Part shown: positions 8,354-18,281 of the stretch, piece by piece
Layout: each line of letters starts with the position of its first letter
How positions within the stretch are numbered: position 1 is the stretch's first letter
Assembly (NCBI RefSeq): GCF_022829725.1
Contig: NZ_JAKSYG010000199.1
Span: 1 to 64,000, forward strand
Length of the DNA stretch: 64,000 bases
DNA from: Methylobacterium sp. E-005
GTDB lineage: Bacteria; Pseudomonadota; Alphaproteobacteria; Rhizobiales; Beijerinckiaceae
Direction: 5' to 3'
Notes under the pieces: generated by a model
The model's input: only the letters and a program-made list of their open reading frames with translations
What the model was told of the DNA's origin: nothing
The model's database searches: none
Made by a program: the position numbers and the translations under genes

Positions 8354-9361
8354 TTACCAGCGGATCAGCGCCGCCCCCCAGCTGAAGCCGCCGCCGATCG
8401 CCTCGATCATCACCAGATCGCCCGTTCGGATGCGCCCGTCCCGGCGGGCCACGTCGAGGGCCAGCGGGATCGAGGCCGCCGAGGTGTTGCCGTGGCGATC
8501 CACCGTCAGCACGATCTTTTCTCGCGCAATCCCGAGCTTGTCGGCCGAGGCCTCGATGATCCGCCGGTTGGCCTGATGCGGCACGAACCACGTGAGGTCG
8601 TCGGCCGCGAGGCCGGCCTGCGCGAAGGCCTCGACGATCACGTCGGTGACCTGCCCCACGGCGAAGCGGAACACGTCGCGCCCCTCCATGCGGAGATGGC
8701 CCACGGTGCCGGTCGAGCCCGGTCCGCCGTTGACGTAGAGCTTCTCGCGGTGCCGCCCGTCCGAGCGCAGGCTGCTGCTGAGGACGCCCCGGCCCTCCGC
8801 ATCGTCCCGCGCCTCCAGCACGATGGCGCCGGCCCCGTCGCCGAACAGCACGCAGGTGGTGCGGTCCTCCCAGTCGAGGATCCGCGAAAACGTCTCGGCG
8901 CCGATCACCAGCGCCCGGCGGGCCGCCCCGGTGGTCAGGAACTTGTCGGCGGTCGAGACCCCGAACACGAAGCCGGCGCAGACCGCCTGCAGATCGAAGG
9001 CCGCCCCCTGGTGGATGCCCAAAGCCGCCTGAATCTGGGTGGCGGTCGCCGGGAAGGTGTGGTCCGGCGTCGAGGTCGCGCAGATCACGAGGTCGATGTC
9101 GTCTCCCGTCAGCCCGGCATCGTCGAGCGCCGCCCGGGCGGCGCGGGCTCCGAGCACCGAGGTGGTCTCGCCAGCTGACGCGATGTGCCGCTGGCGGATC
9201 CCGGTGCGCTGGACGATCCATTCATCGGAGGTGTCGACCCGCTCGGCGAGATCGGCGTTGGTCACCACCTGTTCGGGCAGGCACGAGCCGGTTCCCACCA
9301 CCACCGAGCGCAGCTGAGGCGCGCGCCGGCTCTGGTCGGGGTCAGTGCGGAGGGTTGCCAT
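8354..9361 (-). CDS. fabH: Beta-ketoacyl-ACP synthase III
   Basis: FabH condenses acetyl-CoA with malonyl-ACP to start type II fatty acid synthesis. The 335-residue product carries the catalytic triad Cys128 (QAVCAGF), His262 (PHQANRR) and Asn292 (GNTSAASIP). The GDGAGAIVL and C-terminal GGGFSWGA segments are also typical. It begins at ATG 9361. It follows plsX by 80 bases on the same strand, so the two probably share a transcript that links phospholipid and fatty acid initiation. No FapR/FadR-type gene is seen nearby. Confidence 0.96.
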   Translation of the reverse strand: MATLRTDPDQSRRAPQLRSVVVGTGSCLPEQVVTNADLAERVDTSDEWIVQRTGIRQRHIASAGETTSVLGARAARAALDDAGLTGDDIDLVICATSTPDHTFPATATQIQAALGIHQGAAFDLQAVCAGFVFGVSTADKFLTTGAARRALVIGAETFSRILDWEDRTTCVLFGDGAGAIVLEARDDAEGRGVLSSSLRSDGRHREKLYVNGGPGSTGTVGHLRMEGRDVFRFAVGQVTDVIVEAFAQAGLAADDLTWFVPHQANRRIIEASADKLGIAREKIVLTVDRHGNTSAASIPLALDVARRDGRIRTGDLVMIEAIGGGFSWGAALIRW

Positions 9362-9441
9362 CTTTGTCCTTCCCGGACTGCTCCAACATCACAACCGTCA
9401 GGTGTGGTACCGGAACAATCCGTTTTCCATCCTGAACGGCA

Positions 9442-10476
9442 TCAGGCCGGCGCCAGGGCCGCCGTCTGGTCGAGCATCTCGCGGATCGTGCGGATCATGT
9501 CGTGGCGGGCCATGTCGTGCGCCAGATCGACCGCGGCGGCGAAGCCCTGCGCGTTCTCCGAGCCGTGGCTCTTGATGACGATGCCTTCGAGACCGAGGAA
9601 CACGCCGCCATTGGCCCGGCTCGGGTTCATCTTGTCCCGCAGGGCCTTGAAGGCCTGCCGGGCGAACAGCGCGCCGATCTTGGCGGACAGCGTCCGGGTC
9701 ATGGCGGCGCGCAGATAGGTGCCGATCTGCTTGGCGGTGCCCTCGGCGGTCTTGAGGGCAATGTTGCCCGTGAAACCCTCGGTCACCACCACGTCGACCG
9801 TGCCGCGGCCAAGATCCGTGCCCTCGACGAAGCCGTGATAGGCGAGCCCGGGGTTCTCCATCTCGCGCAGCAGCCGGGCGGCCTCCTTGACCGCCTCGTT
9901 GCCCTTCATCTCCTCGGTGCCGACGTTGAGCAGGCCGACAGTGGGGCGCTCAAGGTCGAACACGATGCGCGCCATGGCCGAACCCATCACGGCCATCTCG
10001 ACGAGGTGCTCGGCATCGGTGCCGATGGTGGCGCCGACATCGAGCACGATGCTCTCGCCCCGCACGGTCGGCCACAGGCAGGCGATGGCCGGCCGCTCGA
10101 TGCCCGACATGGTCTTCAGGCAGATCTTCGACATGGCCATCAGGGCGCCGGTGTTGCCGGCCGACACGCAGGCCTGGGCCTGCCCGTCGCGCACCGCCTG
10201 GATGGCCTGCCACATGGACGACTTGCCCCGGCCCTGGCGCACCGCCTGGCTCGGCTTGTCGTCCATCGCTATCGCCACGCTGGTGTGGCGGATCTCGACG
10301 CAGTCCTTGAGCCGGGGCTCCTTGGCGACGAGCGGGGCGATCACCGCCTCGTCGCCGAACATCAGGAACGTGGTGTCGGGATGGCGCTCCCGGGCCAGGG
10401 CAGCGCCGGGCACGACCGTGGAGGGCCCGTGGTCGCCGCCCATGGCGTCGAGCGAGATGCACACGCGTTGGGACAT
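9442..10476 (-). CDS. plsX: Phosphate acyltransferase PlsX
   Basis: PlsX converts acyl-ACP to acyl-phosphate, the donor used by PlsY in phospholipid synthesis. It is a soluble, membrane-associated protein. The 344-residue product opens with the diagnostic [10 protein letters not shown] at about 9-18. It also contains [10 protein letters not shown], the VLDVGATIG segment and [13 protein letters not shown], all typical. ATG 10476 is chosen because [14 protein letters not shown] matches the family start; the longer frame adds an unlike extension. plsX, fabH and ihfA form one minus-strand unit. The yceD gene that often precedes plsX in relatives is 51 kb away in this window. Confidence 0.96.
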   Translation of the reverse strand: MSQRVCISLDAMGGDHGPSTVVPGAALARERHPDTTFLMFGDEAVIAPLVAKEPRLKDCVEIRHTSVAIAMDDKPSQAVRQGRGKSSMWQAIQAVRDGQAQACVSAGNTGALMAMSKICLKTMSGIERPAIACLWPTVRGESIVLDVGATIGTDAEHLVEMAVMGSAMARIVFDLERPTVGLLNVGTEEMKGNEAVKEAARLLREMENPGLAYHGFVEGTDLGRGTVDVVVTEGFTGNIALKTAEGTAKQIGTYLRAAMTRTLSAKIGALFARQAFKALRDKMNPSRANGGVFLGLEGIVIKSHGSENAQGFAAAVDLAHDMARHDMIRTIREMLDQTAALAPA

Positions 10477-10728
10477 GTCGGTAACGGGTCGCGGGTCTCG
10501 GCGGGGGATCAGGCGGGAGAGGTCCCGCCGGGCGCGGCGGACCATAGCGATACCGGCCCGGCGGGCAAATGAAATCGGGCGCGGGACGGTTCCGTTCTCC
10601 GCCCGGCGCCTCTTTTCCCCGCCCGCCGGGCGACCCGGGGTGGCGTCGCTGCGCGCGGGGAACGCCGCCACAGGGCGGGTTACGAACCTTCCGAAGCCAT
10701 GGTTTCGCCCCGGTCGGGCGTCGGCGCC

Positions 10729-11106
10729 TCAGGGCGCCTTCTTCAACTGCTGCTCGGCCCGGGTGACGGCCGCCTCGCAGCCCTTGGCGTCGCCCTTCGA
10801 ATCCGCCGTGCGGGCCTCATCGAGGGCGACCTTCGCCTGCTGGGCGGCGTCGGCCCCCTGGCCGGCCTGGGCCGACTTCTCCGGGGGGGCCTCCGGAGAT
10901 TCGTTCGCCCGCTGGCCCTCGGTGCCGGTGACGCCTTCGCCAGCGCGCTTGGCGGCGTTGCCCTGGCCGCTGGTATTCGCCGAGATCGACTGGCTGACCT
11001 CGGACTTGACGCGGTTCGAGAGGCTGTCGATCCGGTCGCCGCACGGTGAGGCGAGGGCGGGGGCCGCCGTCAGGATCAGGCAGGCGGTCAGGGCGCAACG
11101 CATCAT
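10729..11106 (-). CDS. Small secreted hypothetical protein
   Basis: This 125-residue protein begins with two Met codons and a clear signal peptide (RCALTACLILTAAPALAS). The predicted mature part begins near PCGDRIDSLSNRV and is Ala/Gln/Glu-rich with low complexity (GEGVTGTEGQRANESPEAPPEK). One Cys near the mature N-terminus and one near the C-terminus (GCEAAV) might pair in the periplasm. The C-terminal helix resembles short heptads. I cannot assign a family. The ATG at 11106 has a GAAAGAG stretch upstream. It lies downstream of iorB on the same strand, but a probable terminator separates them. Confidence 0.6.
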   Translation of the reverse strand: MMRCALTACLILTAAPALASPCGDRIDSLSNRVKSEVSQSISANTSGQGNAAKRAGEGVTGTEGQRANESPEAPPEKSAQAGQGADAAQQAKVALDEARTADSKGDAKGCEAAVTRAEQQLKKAP

Positions 11107-11132
11107 CGGATCGGGTCTCTTTCCACAAAGAA

Positions 11133-11158
11133 GGGGCCGCGGGTTCCCCCACGGCCCC
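11133..11158 (-). terminator. Probable intrinsic terminator after iorAB
   Basis: A 7-base-pair GGGGCCG/CGGCCCC stem is followed, on the minus strand, by a T-rich TTCTTT run. It sits 23 bases beyond the iorB stop and upstream of the small secreted-protein gene. The loop is about 12 bases, somewhat long for a strong terminator. Confidence 0.5.
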
Positions 11159-11181
11159 AACGTCTCGCGACGGGTGACGGT

Positions 11182-13512
11182 TCAGGCGCTCAGCTGATCG
11201 CGGATCGGCAATTGCCGGACCCGGCGGCCGGTGGCCGCGAAGATCGCGTTGGCAATCGCCGGCGCCACCGGCGGCACGCCGGGTTCGCCGACGCCGCCGA
11301 GCGGGCCGTCCCAGTTGCCGCTGGGCACGAGGTGCACGCGGACCACCTTCGGGGCGGCGTCGATCCGGAGGACCTCGTAGCCGTCGAAGTTGTTCTGCAC
11401 CGCCCGACCCTGCTTGAAGGTGATCTCGGAGGTCAGGGCGAGCCCCATCCCCATGACCACGGCGCCCTCCATCTGCGAGCGGATGCGCTCCGGGTTCACC
11501 TGCGGACCGCAATCGACCGCGATGTCGATCGCCTTCACCTTCACCTGACCCTTGTCGTCGACCTCCACCTCGGCCGCCACCGCCGTGTAGGTGACGAAGC
11601 TGTAGTGGCCGGCGACGCCGAGGCCGCTGCCCTTGGGCATCTCGCGACCCCAGCCCGCGCCCTTGGCGGCCGCCTCGATCACGCCGCGCAGGCGGCCGGT
11701 CTCGATCGGGTAGCGCTTCGGGTCCTCGCCGTAGTTCCAGACGTCGCCGATCTCGGTCGGGCTGATCTTGCGATCGGGGCCGATGAGGTCGAGCAGGTAC
11801 TCCTTCGGCTCGCGGCCGGCGGCGTGCGCCAGCTCCGACACGAAGGACTGGATCGCGAAGGCGTGCGGGATGTTCGACACCGAGCGGAACCAGCCGACCC
11901 GGACATGGGCGGCGGCTTCCGGGTTCTCCAGCCGCATGTTCGGGATGTTGAGCGGCGTGTTGACCAGACCCATCCCGAGCTCGAACGGCAGCTCGTGCTT
12001 CGGATCGGGCGCGAAGATCGAGCCGATCGTCGGCGCCACCGAGCGGTGCAGCCACGCCACCGGCATGCCCTTCTCGTCGAGGCCGGCCTCCAGATGCTCC
12101 ACCGAGATCGTGTGGTAGAAGCCGTGGTGGAGGTCGTCCTCGCGGGTCCAGGCGAGCTTCACCGGCGCGCCGCCGACGGCCTGCGAGCACAGCGCCGCCT
12201 CGACCACGTAGTCGGGCTTAGACTTGCGGCCGAAGCCGCCGCCGAGCAGCGTCACGTTCACCTTGACCTTGTCGTCGGGCAGCTTGAGCGCCTTCATCAG
12301 GCGGTCGTTGGCCGCCTGCGGACCCTGGACGCAGGCCCAGGCCTCGCAGAACCCGTCCTTCACCCGGGCCACCGCCGCCGGGGGCTCCATCGGCGCCTGG
12401 GCAAGGTGAGGCACGAAATACTCGGCCTGCACCTTGGTCTTGGCCTTGGCGAGCGCGCCGTCGACGTCGCCCTGGGTGCGCACGACCTTGCCGGGCTTGC
12501 GGGCGGCGGCCTCCAGCTCCTTGCGGAACGCGTCGGTGTCGTAGCCGGCGTTCGGGCCGTCATCCCAGGTGATCTTGAGGGCGTCGCGCGCCTTCAGGGC
12601 CGCCCAGGTGTTCTTGGCGACCACCGCGACGCCGCCGAGCGGCATGAACTCCGTGGGAATCGGCGTGGCGTCGATCTTGAAGATCTTCACGACGCCCGGG
12701 ACCTTCTTGGCCTCGCTGTCGTCGAAGGACTTCACCGTGCCGCCATAGACGGCCGGCCGCGCGACGACCGCGTACAGCATCCCGTCGAGCTTGGTGTCGA
12801 GGCCGTAGATCGCCTTGCCGGTGGTGATGTCGACATTGTCGATCAGCCCGATCTTGCCGGTGCCGATATAGCGGAAGTCCTTGGGGTCCTTCAGCTTGAC
12901 GTCGGTGGGCACCGGCAACTCGGCCGCCGCCTGCGCGACCGCGCCGTAGCCGAGGGTGCGGCCCGACTTGGCGTGGGTCAGGGTGTGGTTGACGGCCGTC
13001 ACCTCGGTGACCGGCACGCCCCATTGCTTGGCAGCGGCCTGGATCAGCATCAGCCGCGCGGCGGCGCCGGCGTGGCGGAAATGCTGGAAGAAGTGGCGGG
13101 TCGAGCGCGAGCCGTCGGTGTCCTGGTTGCCGAAGCGGGTCTCGTCGCCCCAGGCCTGGACCACCTTCACCTTCGACCAGTCGGCCTCCAGCTCGTCGGC
13201 CACCGTGAAGGCCACCGAGGTGCGGATGCCCTGGCCCATGTCGGAGCGGTGGTTGGTCACCGTGACGGTGCCGTCCGGCGCGATCGCAACGAAGACCTTC
13301 GGGTCATCGCGCCAGCCGTGCGGCATGCCGTCGGCGCCGAACTTCTGCTCCTTCTGCTCCTTGGTCTGGGTCTCGTCGGCCCGGGCGGGGCGCAGCGAGA
13401 GGGCCAGCACGAGGGCGCCGGCGCCACCGAGGATGCCGCGGCGGCTGACGTTGTCGAGGGTCGGCTTGGTGCCGGCGGCGAGCTCAGCGCTCAGCTTGGC
13501 GTCATGGATCAC
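11182..13512 (-). CDS. iorB: Isoquinoline 1-oxidoreductase-type molybdenum hydroxylase, large (beta) subunit
   Basis: This 776-residue protein is the molybdopterin-binding subunit of an IorAB-type aldehyde or N-heterocycle oxidoreductase. It has a twin-arginine signal ([18 protein letters not shown]) at about residues 23-40, so the folded enzyme should be exported by Tat. Motifs include [26 protein letters not shown] and the terminal [13 protein letters not shown] with the presumed catalytic Glu near 743. The GTG at 13512 overlaps the iorA stop (GTGA). The electron acceptor is not evident; no cytochrome c gene lies beside it. The substrate is unknown, and related enzymes may oxidise aldehydes or aromatic N-heterocycles. 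Confidence 0.88.
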   Translation of the reverse strand: MIHDAKLSAELAAGTKPTLDNVSRRGILGGAGALVLALSLRPARADETQTKEQKEQKFGADGMPHGWRDDPKVFVAIAPDGTVTVTNHRSDMGQGIRTSVAFTVADELEADWSKVKVVQAWGDETRFGNQDTDGSRSTRHFFQHFRHAGAAARLMLIQAAAKQWGVPVTEVTAVNHTLTHAKSGRTLGYGAVAQAAAELPVPTDVKLKDPKDFRYIGTGKIGLIDNVDITTGKAIYGLDTKLDGMLYAVVARPAVYGGTVKSFDDSEAKKVPGVVKIFKIDATPIPTEFMPLGGVAVVAKNTWAALKARDALKITWDDGPNAGYDTDAFRKELEAAARKPGKVVRTQGDVDGALAKAKTKVQAEYFVPHLAQAPMEPPAAVARVKDGFCEAWACVQGPQAANDRLMKALKLPDDKVKVNVTLLGGGFGRKSKPDYVVEAALCSQAVGGAPVKLAWTREDDLHHGFYHTISVEHLEAGLDEKGMPVAWLHRSVAPTIGSIFAPDPKHELPFELGMGLVNTPLNIPNMRLENPEAAAHVRVGWFRSVSNIPHAFAIQSFVSELAHAAGREPKEYLLDLIGPDRKISPTEIGDVWNYGEDPKRYPIETGRLRGVIEAAAKGAGWGREMPKGSGLGVAGHYSFVTYTAVAAEVEVDDKGQVKVKAIDIAVDCGPQVNPERIRSQMEGAVVMGMGLALTSEITFKQGRAVQNNFDGYEVLRIDAAPKVVRVHLVPSGNWDGPLGGVGEPGVPPVAPAIANAIFAATGRRVRQLPIRDQLSA

Positions 13513-13988
13513 AGGCGCTCTCCCTTGGTGGCGGGCGCCGTCTGACCGGCGGCCTGATGGATCGCGGTGCGGATGCGCGGATAGGTGCCGCAGCGGCAGA
13601 TGTTGCCGCTCATCGTGGTGTCGATGTCCTCGTCGGTCGGCTTCGGCGTATCCTTCAGGAGCGCCGCCGCCTGCATGATCTGGCCGCACTGGCAGAAGCC
13701 GCACTGCGCAACGTTCTGCTCGCGCCACGCCACCTGCACGGGGTGGTTGCCGTCCGGCGACAGCCCCTCGATGGTGACGACCTCCTGGCCGGCCGCCGCC
13801 GAGACCGGGGTGATGCAGGCGCGGGTCGCCGCGCCGCCCAGATGGATCGTGCAGGCCCCGCAGAGCGAGACGCCGCAGCCGAACTTGGTGCCGGTGAGGC
13901 CGAGCTCGTCCCGCAGGTACCACAGCAGCGGCATGTCGGGGTCGCCGTCGAAGCTGCGCGCAGCCCCGTTCACGGTGAGTTTGATCAT
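13509..13988 (-). CDS. iorA: Isoquinoline 1-oxidoreductase-type [2Fe-2S] small (alpha) subunit
   Basis: This 159-residue subunit transfers electrons from the molybdenum site of IorB. It carries two 2Fe-2S clusters: Cys38, 43, 46 and 58 form the plant-ferredoxin-type site ([10 protein letters not shown]), and Cys96, 99, 131 and 133 the second (CGFCQCGQ and CRCG). It has no signal of its own, so it would ride through Tat with IorB. ATG 13988 begins [10 protein letters not shown]. It is first in the iorAB operon, with a 4-base overlap to iorB. A palindrome 128 bases upstream (14116-14132) may control it. Confidence 0.92.
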   Translation of the reverse strand: MIKLTVNGAARSFDGDPDMPLLWYLRDELGLTGTKFGCGVSLCGACTIHLGGAATRACITPVSAAAGQEVVTIEGLSPDGNHPVQVAWREQNVAQCGFCQCGQIMQAAALLKDTPKPTDEDIDTTMSGNICRCGTYPRIRTAIHQAAGQTAPATKGERL

Positions 13989-14115
13989 CGTTGCGTCCTG
14001 TCTGGCGGCGCCGGAGCGGCGTTCAGTCGGGTCCGAGCCGGGCCTTGCGCCAATACCGGCTTTGCCGGCTCACGTTCACCGATGCGGGCACGCCGCCGGG
14101 CGAACGCTCAAGCTC

Positions 14116-14132
14116 AGAATAATAAGTATTCT
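14116..14132. promoter_or_regulatory. Palindrome upstream of iorAB, candidate operator
   Basis: AGAATA, five bases, then TATTCT forms a perfect 6+6 inverted repeat in otherwise GC-rich sequence. It lies 128 bases upstream of the iorA start in the 351-base gap before the phd remnant. The AT-rich core could also serve as a -10 region. The rest of the gap (13989-14339) shows no gene. Confidence 0.4.
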
Positions 14133-14339
14133 AAGGCAGGCGGCGGGCCGGGTGCAACGCGGGGGTGAGGCGGGTCATCCCTACGTAGCTGCGCTCAGGG
14201 CATGACACGTGCGGTGGCGCACATGAGTCGATCGAGCAACGCTCGGTGATCGTGCTCCGGCCCGCGGCGCTCGCTGGTCCACCGCGCCGCGACGCGGTAT
14301 AAAATCAATTCCGCGGTCCCACACCTCGGATTTCGATTG

Positions 14340-14584
14340 ATGGACACGATCAGCCTCGCGGATGCGGAGACACAGCTTGGCGTCCTGATCGACTGTGTCG
14401 CGCGGTGGGCGGTTCGGTCGCGATCACCCGTAACGGCCGTCCGGTTGCGCTTCTGACTCGCACCGACAGCCCGTTGCAGCCCATCAGCCTTGACGCCCTT
14501 CGGGCGGTGACTGCCGCCATGCCGGAGCAGGGTGAGAGTGCCGAATTCCTCACCCGCACCATGCAGGATGAAGACCGCTATTGA
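14340..14584 (+). pseudogene. Frameshifted Phd/YefM-type antitoxin
   Basis: The first frame begins MDTISLADAETQLGVLIDCVAR and is then lost. A second frame resumes at GGSVAITRNGRPVALLTRTD and continues to a TGA at 14584. Joined, they read as a Phd/prevent-host-death antitoxin, with the typical xxGxxVAITRNGRPVA core and a C-terminal toxin-binding tail (AEFLTRTMQDEDRY). The shift is near 14400-14410 and equals two extra bases or one missing base. The end overlaps the toxin remnant by 4 bases (TTGA), as in intact modules. Without a full-length frame no functional antitoxin is expected, unless the window carries a sequencing error here. Confidence 0.75.
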
Positions 14585-15010
14585 GGTCGTATGTCGACAT
14601 CTCGGTCTTGGTCTCGGCGCTGACCAAAGAGACCCGGACTGCGGATGTGCAAGCCTGGATGGCGCGTTAGAATCCAGGCGACCTCGCGATCAGTCCTTGG
14701 GTTGTGACTGAGTTCTCGGCCGCTCTCTCGATGAAGATCCGGTCCGGCCACCTCGGGCTGGAACATCGGGCAGCGGCCCTGTCAGCCTTCTCCCGGATCA
14801 CGTCGGAGTCGTTTCATGTGCTTGCGGTCTCTCCGATCAGGATTACCGGGTTGCAGCTCGGTTCGCCAACCAAGCCCCGCTCGGAGTGCGAGCTGGCGAC
14901 GCGCTGCACCTTGCTATCGCGTTCGAGGCCGGCTTGGGCATTGCAACCCTCGATCGCAAGCGCGCCGAGGCGGGGAGCGCTCTGGGTGTGTCGATGGTAC
15001 TGCTGTTATT
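14581..15010 (+). pseudogene. Decayed VapC-like PIN-domain toxin
   Basis: The remnant starts at a TTG with RSYVDISVLVSALTKETRTA, whose first Asp matches the PIN nuclease start. It meets an in-frame TAG near 14668, continues as SPWVVTEFSAALSMKIRSG, then shifts frame near 14830 into DQDYRVAARFANQAPLGVR. The last block AGDALHLAIAFEAGLGIATL-D is the typical C-terminal acidic region of PIN RNases. Two independent lesions, a stop and a frameshift, argue for real decay rather than one sequencing error. The open frame runs on to 15137, but PIN similarity ends near 15010. Confidence 0.75.
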
Positions 15011-15078
15011 CAAGGCGCCCCTCCCGGAGACGCCCCATGCCAAGTCAATCAGCGAGATAAGCGGATCCTGCCGTCTGC

Positions 15079-15414
15079 TCACCCCTCGAAAGTTTTGTCC
15101 GCTCCAACCAAGAGATAGCGGCCGTTTTTCGGGATAGGAAAGCCGTATCCATCGCCCGGCTTCTCGAACACTAAGATACCGGCTTTGTGATAAGCGCTGC
15201 CGTAAAGCTCAATGCCGATTTTCTGCAAAGTTAGATGAATAGCCTGCACAGAATCAACGCCTGCACCAAAACTATCTCGCACGGCATCTGGCCACCCGAT
15301 AGTGTAGCGGCAAATCCACATGCCATCGAAAATTTCCGGAGCGCTTATAGATATCTTGCACTCCTTAGCTTCCGTGCCAGTTTGGATTGAGAGTGATCGC
15401 TCTGCAATAATCAT
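15079..15414 (-). CDS. DUF6968-like small protein, candidate immunity partner
   Basis: This 111-residue cytoplasmic protein has no signal or membrane segment. It reads like DUF6968 proteins as I recall them: MIIAERSL at the start, then CRYTIGWPDAVRD, GVDSVQAIHLTLQKIGIELY and a C-terminal GYGFPIP...LLVG. Function in that family is unknown to me. It follows the Cys-rich gene by 10 bases on the same strand, and GGTGAG lies 5 bases before its ATG. GC content is clearly below the neighbours. The gene order suggests immunity to the upstream product, but that is inference. The C-terminus is complete. Confidence 0.65.
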   Translation of the reverse strand: MIIAERSLSIQTGTEAKECKISISAPEIFDGMWICRYTIGWPDAVRDSFGAGVDSVQAIHLTLQKIGIELYGSAYHKAGILVFEKPGDGYGFPIPKNGRYLLVGADKTFEG

Positions 15415-15424
15415 GATCTCACCA

Positions 15425-15805
15425 TTAAAAATTCAATGGAGGGATTGGGTGACCATTCTCGCATGCGACCAAGCGGACCATTGCTTGCGCATAGCAAGAC
15501 TGAAGGCCAGTAAATTTGCAAACGATCAAATCGCGCCGATTCATTTCTGCGCATTCCTCTAGCCGCCTTGATGCAGCGTAGAGTTGTTTCTTAAATCGAT
15601 CAGTTTTTGTAACATCTATTCCTTCAGAGCTTCGGTCTTTTGTCCAGCGCCCCGCACCAGTTTGATGAGCGGGAATGCGGGGTTGATTAGGATCGTATTC
15701 CTTTATATGAAGCGCAATTCTGAGCTCATCGACGACGTACTGGAGATGGTTTAGTTCTGCGCGCCGTGCAGCAATAGCACTGTCGATCCCAGGGCCGGTC
15801 CGCAT
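15425..15805 (-). CDS. Cys-rich small protein with GRWT linker motif, candidate toxin
   Basis: I cannot name this 126-residue protein. The N-terminal 35 residues look helical (ARRAELNHLQYVVDELRIAL). Next comes the linker YDPNQPRIPAHQTGAGRWTK at 37-56, a DPNQPR...GRWT pattern that I recall before C-terminal toxin-like domains in rhizobial proteins. The last third has four Cys at 85, 96, 104 and 115, that is C-x10-C-x7-C-x10-C, ending NGHPIPPLNF. There is no signal peptide. A perfect AGGAGG lies 5 bases before the ATG at 15805. It is the first gene of a two-gene unit in AT-rich DNA. A small effector or structural protein are both possible. Confidence 0.6.
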   Translation of the reverse strand: MRTGPGIDSAIAARRAELNHLQYVVDELRIALHIKEYDPNQPRIPAHQTGAGRWTKDRSSEGIDVTKTDRFKKQLYAASRRLEECAEMNRRDLIVCKFTGLQSCYAQAMVRLVACENGHPIPPLNF

Positions 15806-15833
15806 TGCGTCCTCCTAATGGCCCAAACCATGT

Positions 15834-15872
15834 ATAGGTTTTTTATCAAAAAATCAATGAAAAAAAGCCTAT
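15834..15872. promoter_or_regulatory. AT-rich inverted repeat upstream of the Cys-rich gene
   Basis: ATAGGTTTTTT and AAAAAAGCCTAT face each other across about 15 bases, giving an imperfect stem. It lies about 30 bases before the Cys-rich gene start and downstream of kup. It could be a kup terminator, a promoter region, or both. The rest of 15806-16016 is AT-rich without a gene. Confidence 0.35.
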
Positions 15873-16016
15873 GAACGATTGCGCGTGCTGGACGATGGCC
15901 CTCTACGATGAGTTGTCACCTCTGAAATCGAAAACAATAATCTGGAAGAGCGCTAGATAATATTTACAGTATTGAGCCTTAGTTCGAGCGTGCCAATTCA
16001 ATCCGTGTCCATTTTT

Positions 16017-18026
16017 TTACACCGTCACCTGCGTGCCAACCTCCACCACCCGCCCCGTGGGGATCTGGAAGAAGTCCGTCGCATCATTGGCGTTCTTAGC
16101 AAGGGTAATAAAAATCCGGTCCTGCCAGAGCGGCATGCCCGAATGCGCCGCCGGCCGGATCGAGCGGCGGGACAGGAAGAACGACGTCGCCATGATGTCG
16201 AACTTGAAGCCCTGGCGGCGCAGCAGCACCAGGGTCTTCGGGATGTTCGGCGTCTCCATGTAGCCGAACTTCATCACGACCTTGTAGAAATGCGGGCCCA
16301 CCGGCTCGATCCGCACCTTGTCGGCCTCGTTCGAGCGGGGCGTGTCCACCGTCTCGACGGTGAGGATCACGTTCTTCTCGTGCAGCACCTTATTGTGCTT
16401 GAGGTTGTGCAGGAGCGCCGCCGGGGCGATCTCGGGATCGCTCGTCAGGAACACCGCGGTGCCGCGCACGTGGTGCGGTGGGCTCTTCTCCAGCATGCCG
16501 ACCAACTCCACGAGGGGCACGTCGGTCTTGCGGGTCTTGTTGAACAGGATCGTGACCCCGCGCACCCAGGTCCACATCACGATGACCAGGGCGCCGGCCA
16601 GCAGCAGCGGCACGTAGCCCCCCTCCACCACCTTGATCAGGTTGGACAGGAGGAACAGGAACTCGAGCACGATGAAGGGCAGCATCACGGCGGCGGCCGC
16701 CACCGGCGACCAGCCCCACATCCGCCAGATCACCAGGAACGTCATGGAGGCCGTGAGCAGCATCGTGCCGGTCACCGCGATGCCGTAGGCCGAGGCCAGC
16801 GACGAGGAGCTCTTGAACAGCACCGCCAGCAGCACGACGCCGATCATCAGGAGCGAATTGATCTGCGGCAGGTAGATCTGGCCGGCATGCGATTCGGAGG
16901 TATGGCGGATTTCCAGACGCGGCAGCAGGCCGAGCTGGATCGCCTGCCGGGACAGGGAGAAGGCCCCGGTGATCACCGCTTGGCTTGCCACGACTGTGGC
17001 CAACGTGGCCAGCACCACCATCGGCAGCAGGCCCCAGGCCGGGACGAGCTGGAAGAACGGATCGGCCGTGTCGGGCTTCTCCAGCACCAGGGCGGCTTGC
17101 CCGAGATAGTTGAGGGCGAGCGCCGGGAAGACGAGGCAGACCCACGCCACCTGGATCGGCTTGCGGCCGAAATGCCCGAGATCGGCGAACAGCGCCTCGG
17201 CGCCGGTCACCGCCAGGAACACCGCGCCCAGCGCCACCAGTGCGCCGGTGCCGTGGCCCAGCAGGTAGAACACGGCGTGCGCCGGGTTGACCGCGCGAAA
17301 GACCTCCGGATGGAGGGTGATGTGCGGCAGCGCGGCGAGCGCCATGGCGAGGAACCACACGATCGTCATCGGCCCGAAGAAGGCTGCGACCTTGGCGGTG
17401 CCGCGGTTCTGCACGAGGAACAGGGCGACGATGATCACCACGGTGATCGGCAGGACGTAATCGTCGAAGGCGGGGGTGACGAGCTTCAGGCCCTCCACCG
17501 CCGAGAGCACCGAGATCGCCGGTGTGATCACGGCGTCGCCGTAGAACAGAGAGGCGCCGAGCAGCCCCAGCATGAACACGATGCGCGAGCCGCCGAGTGC
17601 CTTCCGGGCCAGCGCCATCAACGAGAGGATGCCGCCCTCGCCGTTGTTGTCCATGCGCAGCAGGATCGCGACGTACTTCACCGTCACGATCATGAACAGT
17701 GCCCAGAGGATCAGCGAAACGGTGCCGATCACCTCCTCGGGCAGCAGGATGCCGTCGGTCCGGGCCGGGACCAGGGCCTCGCGGAACGCGTAGAGCGGGC
17801 TCGTGCCGATGTCGCCGTAGACGACGCCCACCGAGCCGACCAGCAGCGTCCAGAAGCCGGCATGGCCATGGCGCGTCTCGGCCTTCTCGGGGGAATCGAG
17901 GGTGCCGGAGGTCGCCGGGCCCTGAACGGGACCCTCGCCCTCGGCCGCCGGGGCGGCCCCGCGCGCGGTGTCGGTTGCCGCGGACGCGGGCTGGGCTGCT
18001 ACGCCGGGTGCGAAGGTTTGGCTCAT
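16017..18026 (-). CDS. kup: KUP-family potassium uptake protein
   Basis: Kup (Trk-independent) is an inner-membrane K+/H+ symporter. The 669-residue product has a polar N-terminal tail of about 55 residues, then the signature [20 protein letters not shown] and about 12 hydrophobic segments through the middle. A soluble C-terminal domain follows from about 510. Typical blocks include [18 protein letters not shown] and [14 protein letters not shown] 18026 begins [10 protein letters not shown]. It is downstream of ispG on the same strand by 255 bases, but the functions are unrelated. The AT-rich islet begins just past its stop codon. Confidence 0.95.
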   Translation of the reverse strand: MSQTFAPGVAAQPASAATDTARGAAPAAEGEGPVQGPATSGTLDSPEKAETRHGHAGFWTLLVGSVGVVYGDIGTSPLYAFREALVPARTDGILLPEEVIGTVSLILWALFMIVTVKYVAILLRMDNNGEGGILSLMALARKALGGSRIVFMLGLLGASLFYGDAVITPAISVLSAVEGLKLVTPAFDDYVLPITVVIIVALFLVQNRGTAKVAAFFGPMTIVWFLAMALAALPHITLHPEVFRAVNPAHAVFYLLGHGTGALVALGAVFLAVTGAEALFADLGHFGRKPIQVAWVCLVFPALALNYLGQAALVLEKPDTADPFFQLVPAWGLLPMVVLATLATVVASQAVITGAFSLSRQAIQLGLLPRLEIRHTSESHAGQIYLPQINSLLMIGVVLLAVLFKSSSSLASAYGIAVTGTMLLTASMTFLVIWRMWGWSPVAAAAVMLPFIVLEFLFLLSNLIKVVEGGYVPLLLAGALVIVMWTWVRGVTILFNKTRKTDVPLVELVGMLEKSPPHHVRGTAVFLTSDPEIAPAALLHNLKHNKVLHEKNVILTVETVDTPRSNEADKVRIEPVGPHFYKVVMKFGYMETPNIPKTLVLLRRQGFKFDIMATSFFLSRRSIRPAAHSGMPLWQDRIFITLAKNANDATDFFQIPTGRVVEVGTQVTV

Positions 18027-18281
18027 GCGATTGTCGGAAGCTCGGGCGTGGCCGGCGCTTCGCGGTTCGGCTCAGGGGCCAGTCGGGGCCGGGCAGAACA
18101 CGCGAAGACTCCGCCGAACCGCGCGGGCCGGCCACCGGGCCGACCGCTCACGGGATCGTGGCGCCTTGCTACCACGGTCGCGCGCGGGCGGAAACCGTGT
18201 GCACCTGCGAAGTCCGGGGGGCTGGGGCACGGCGCGGGGAGGTCGATCGACGCGGGACGGCCGTATCCCGGGCGCCGATCC

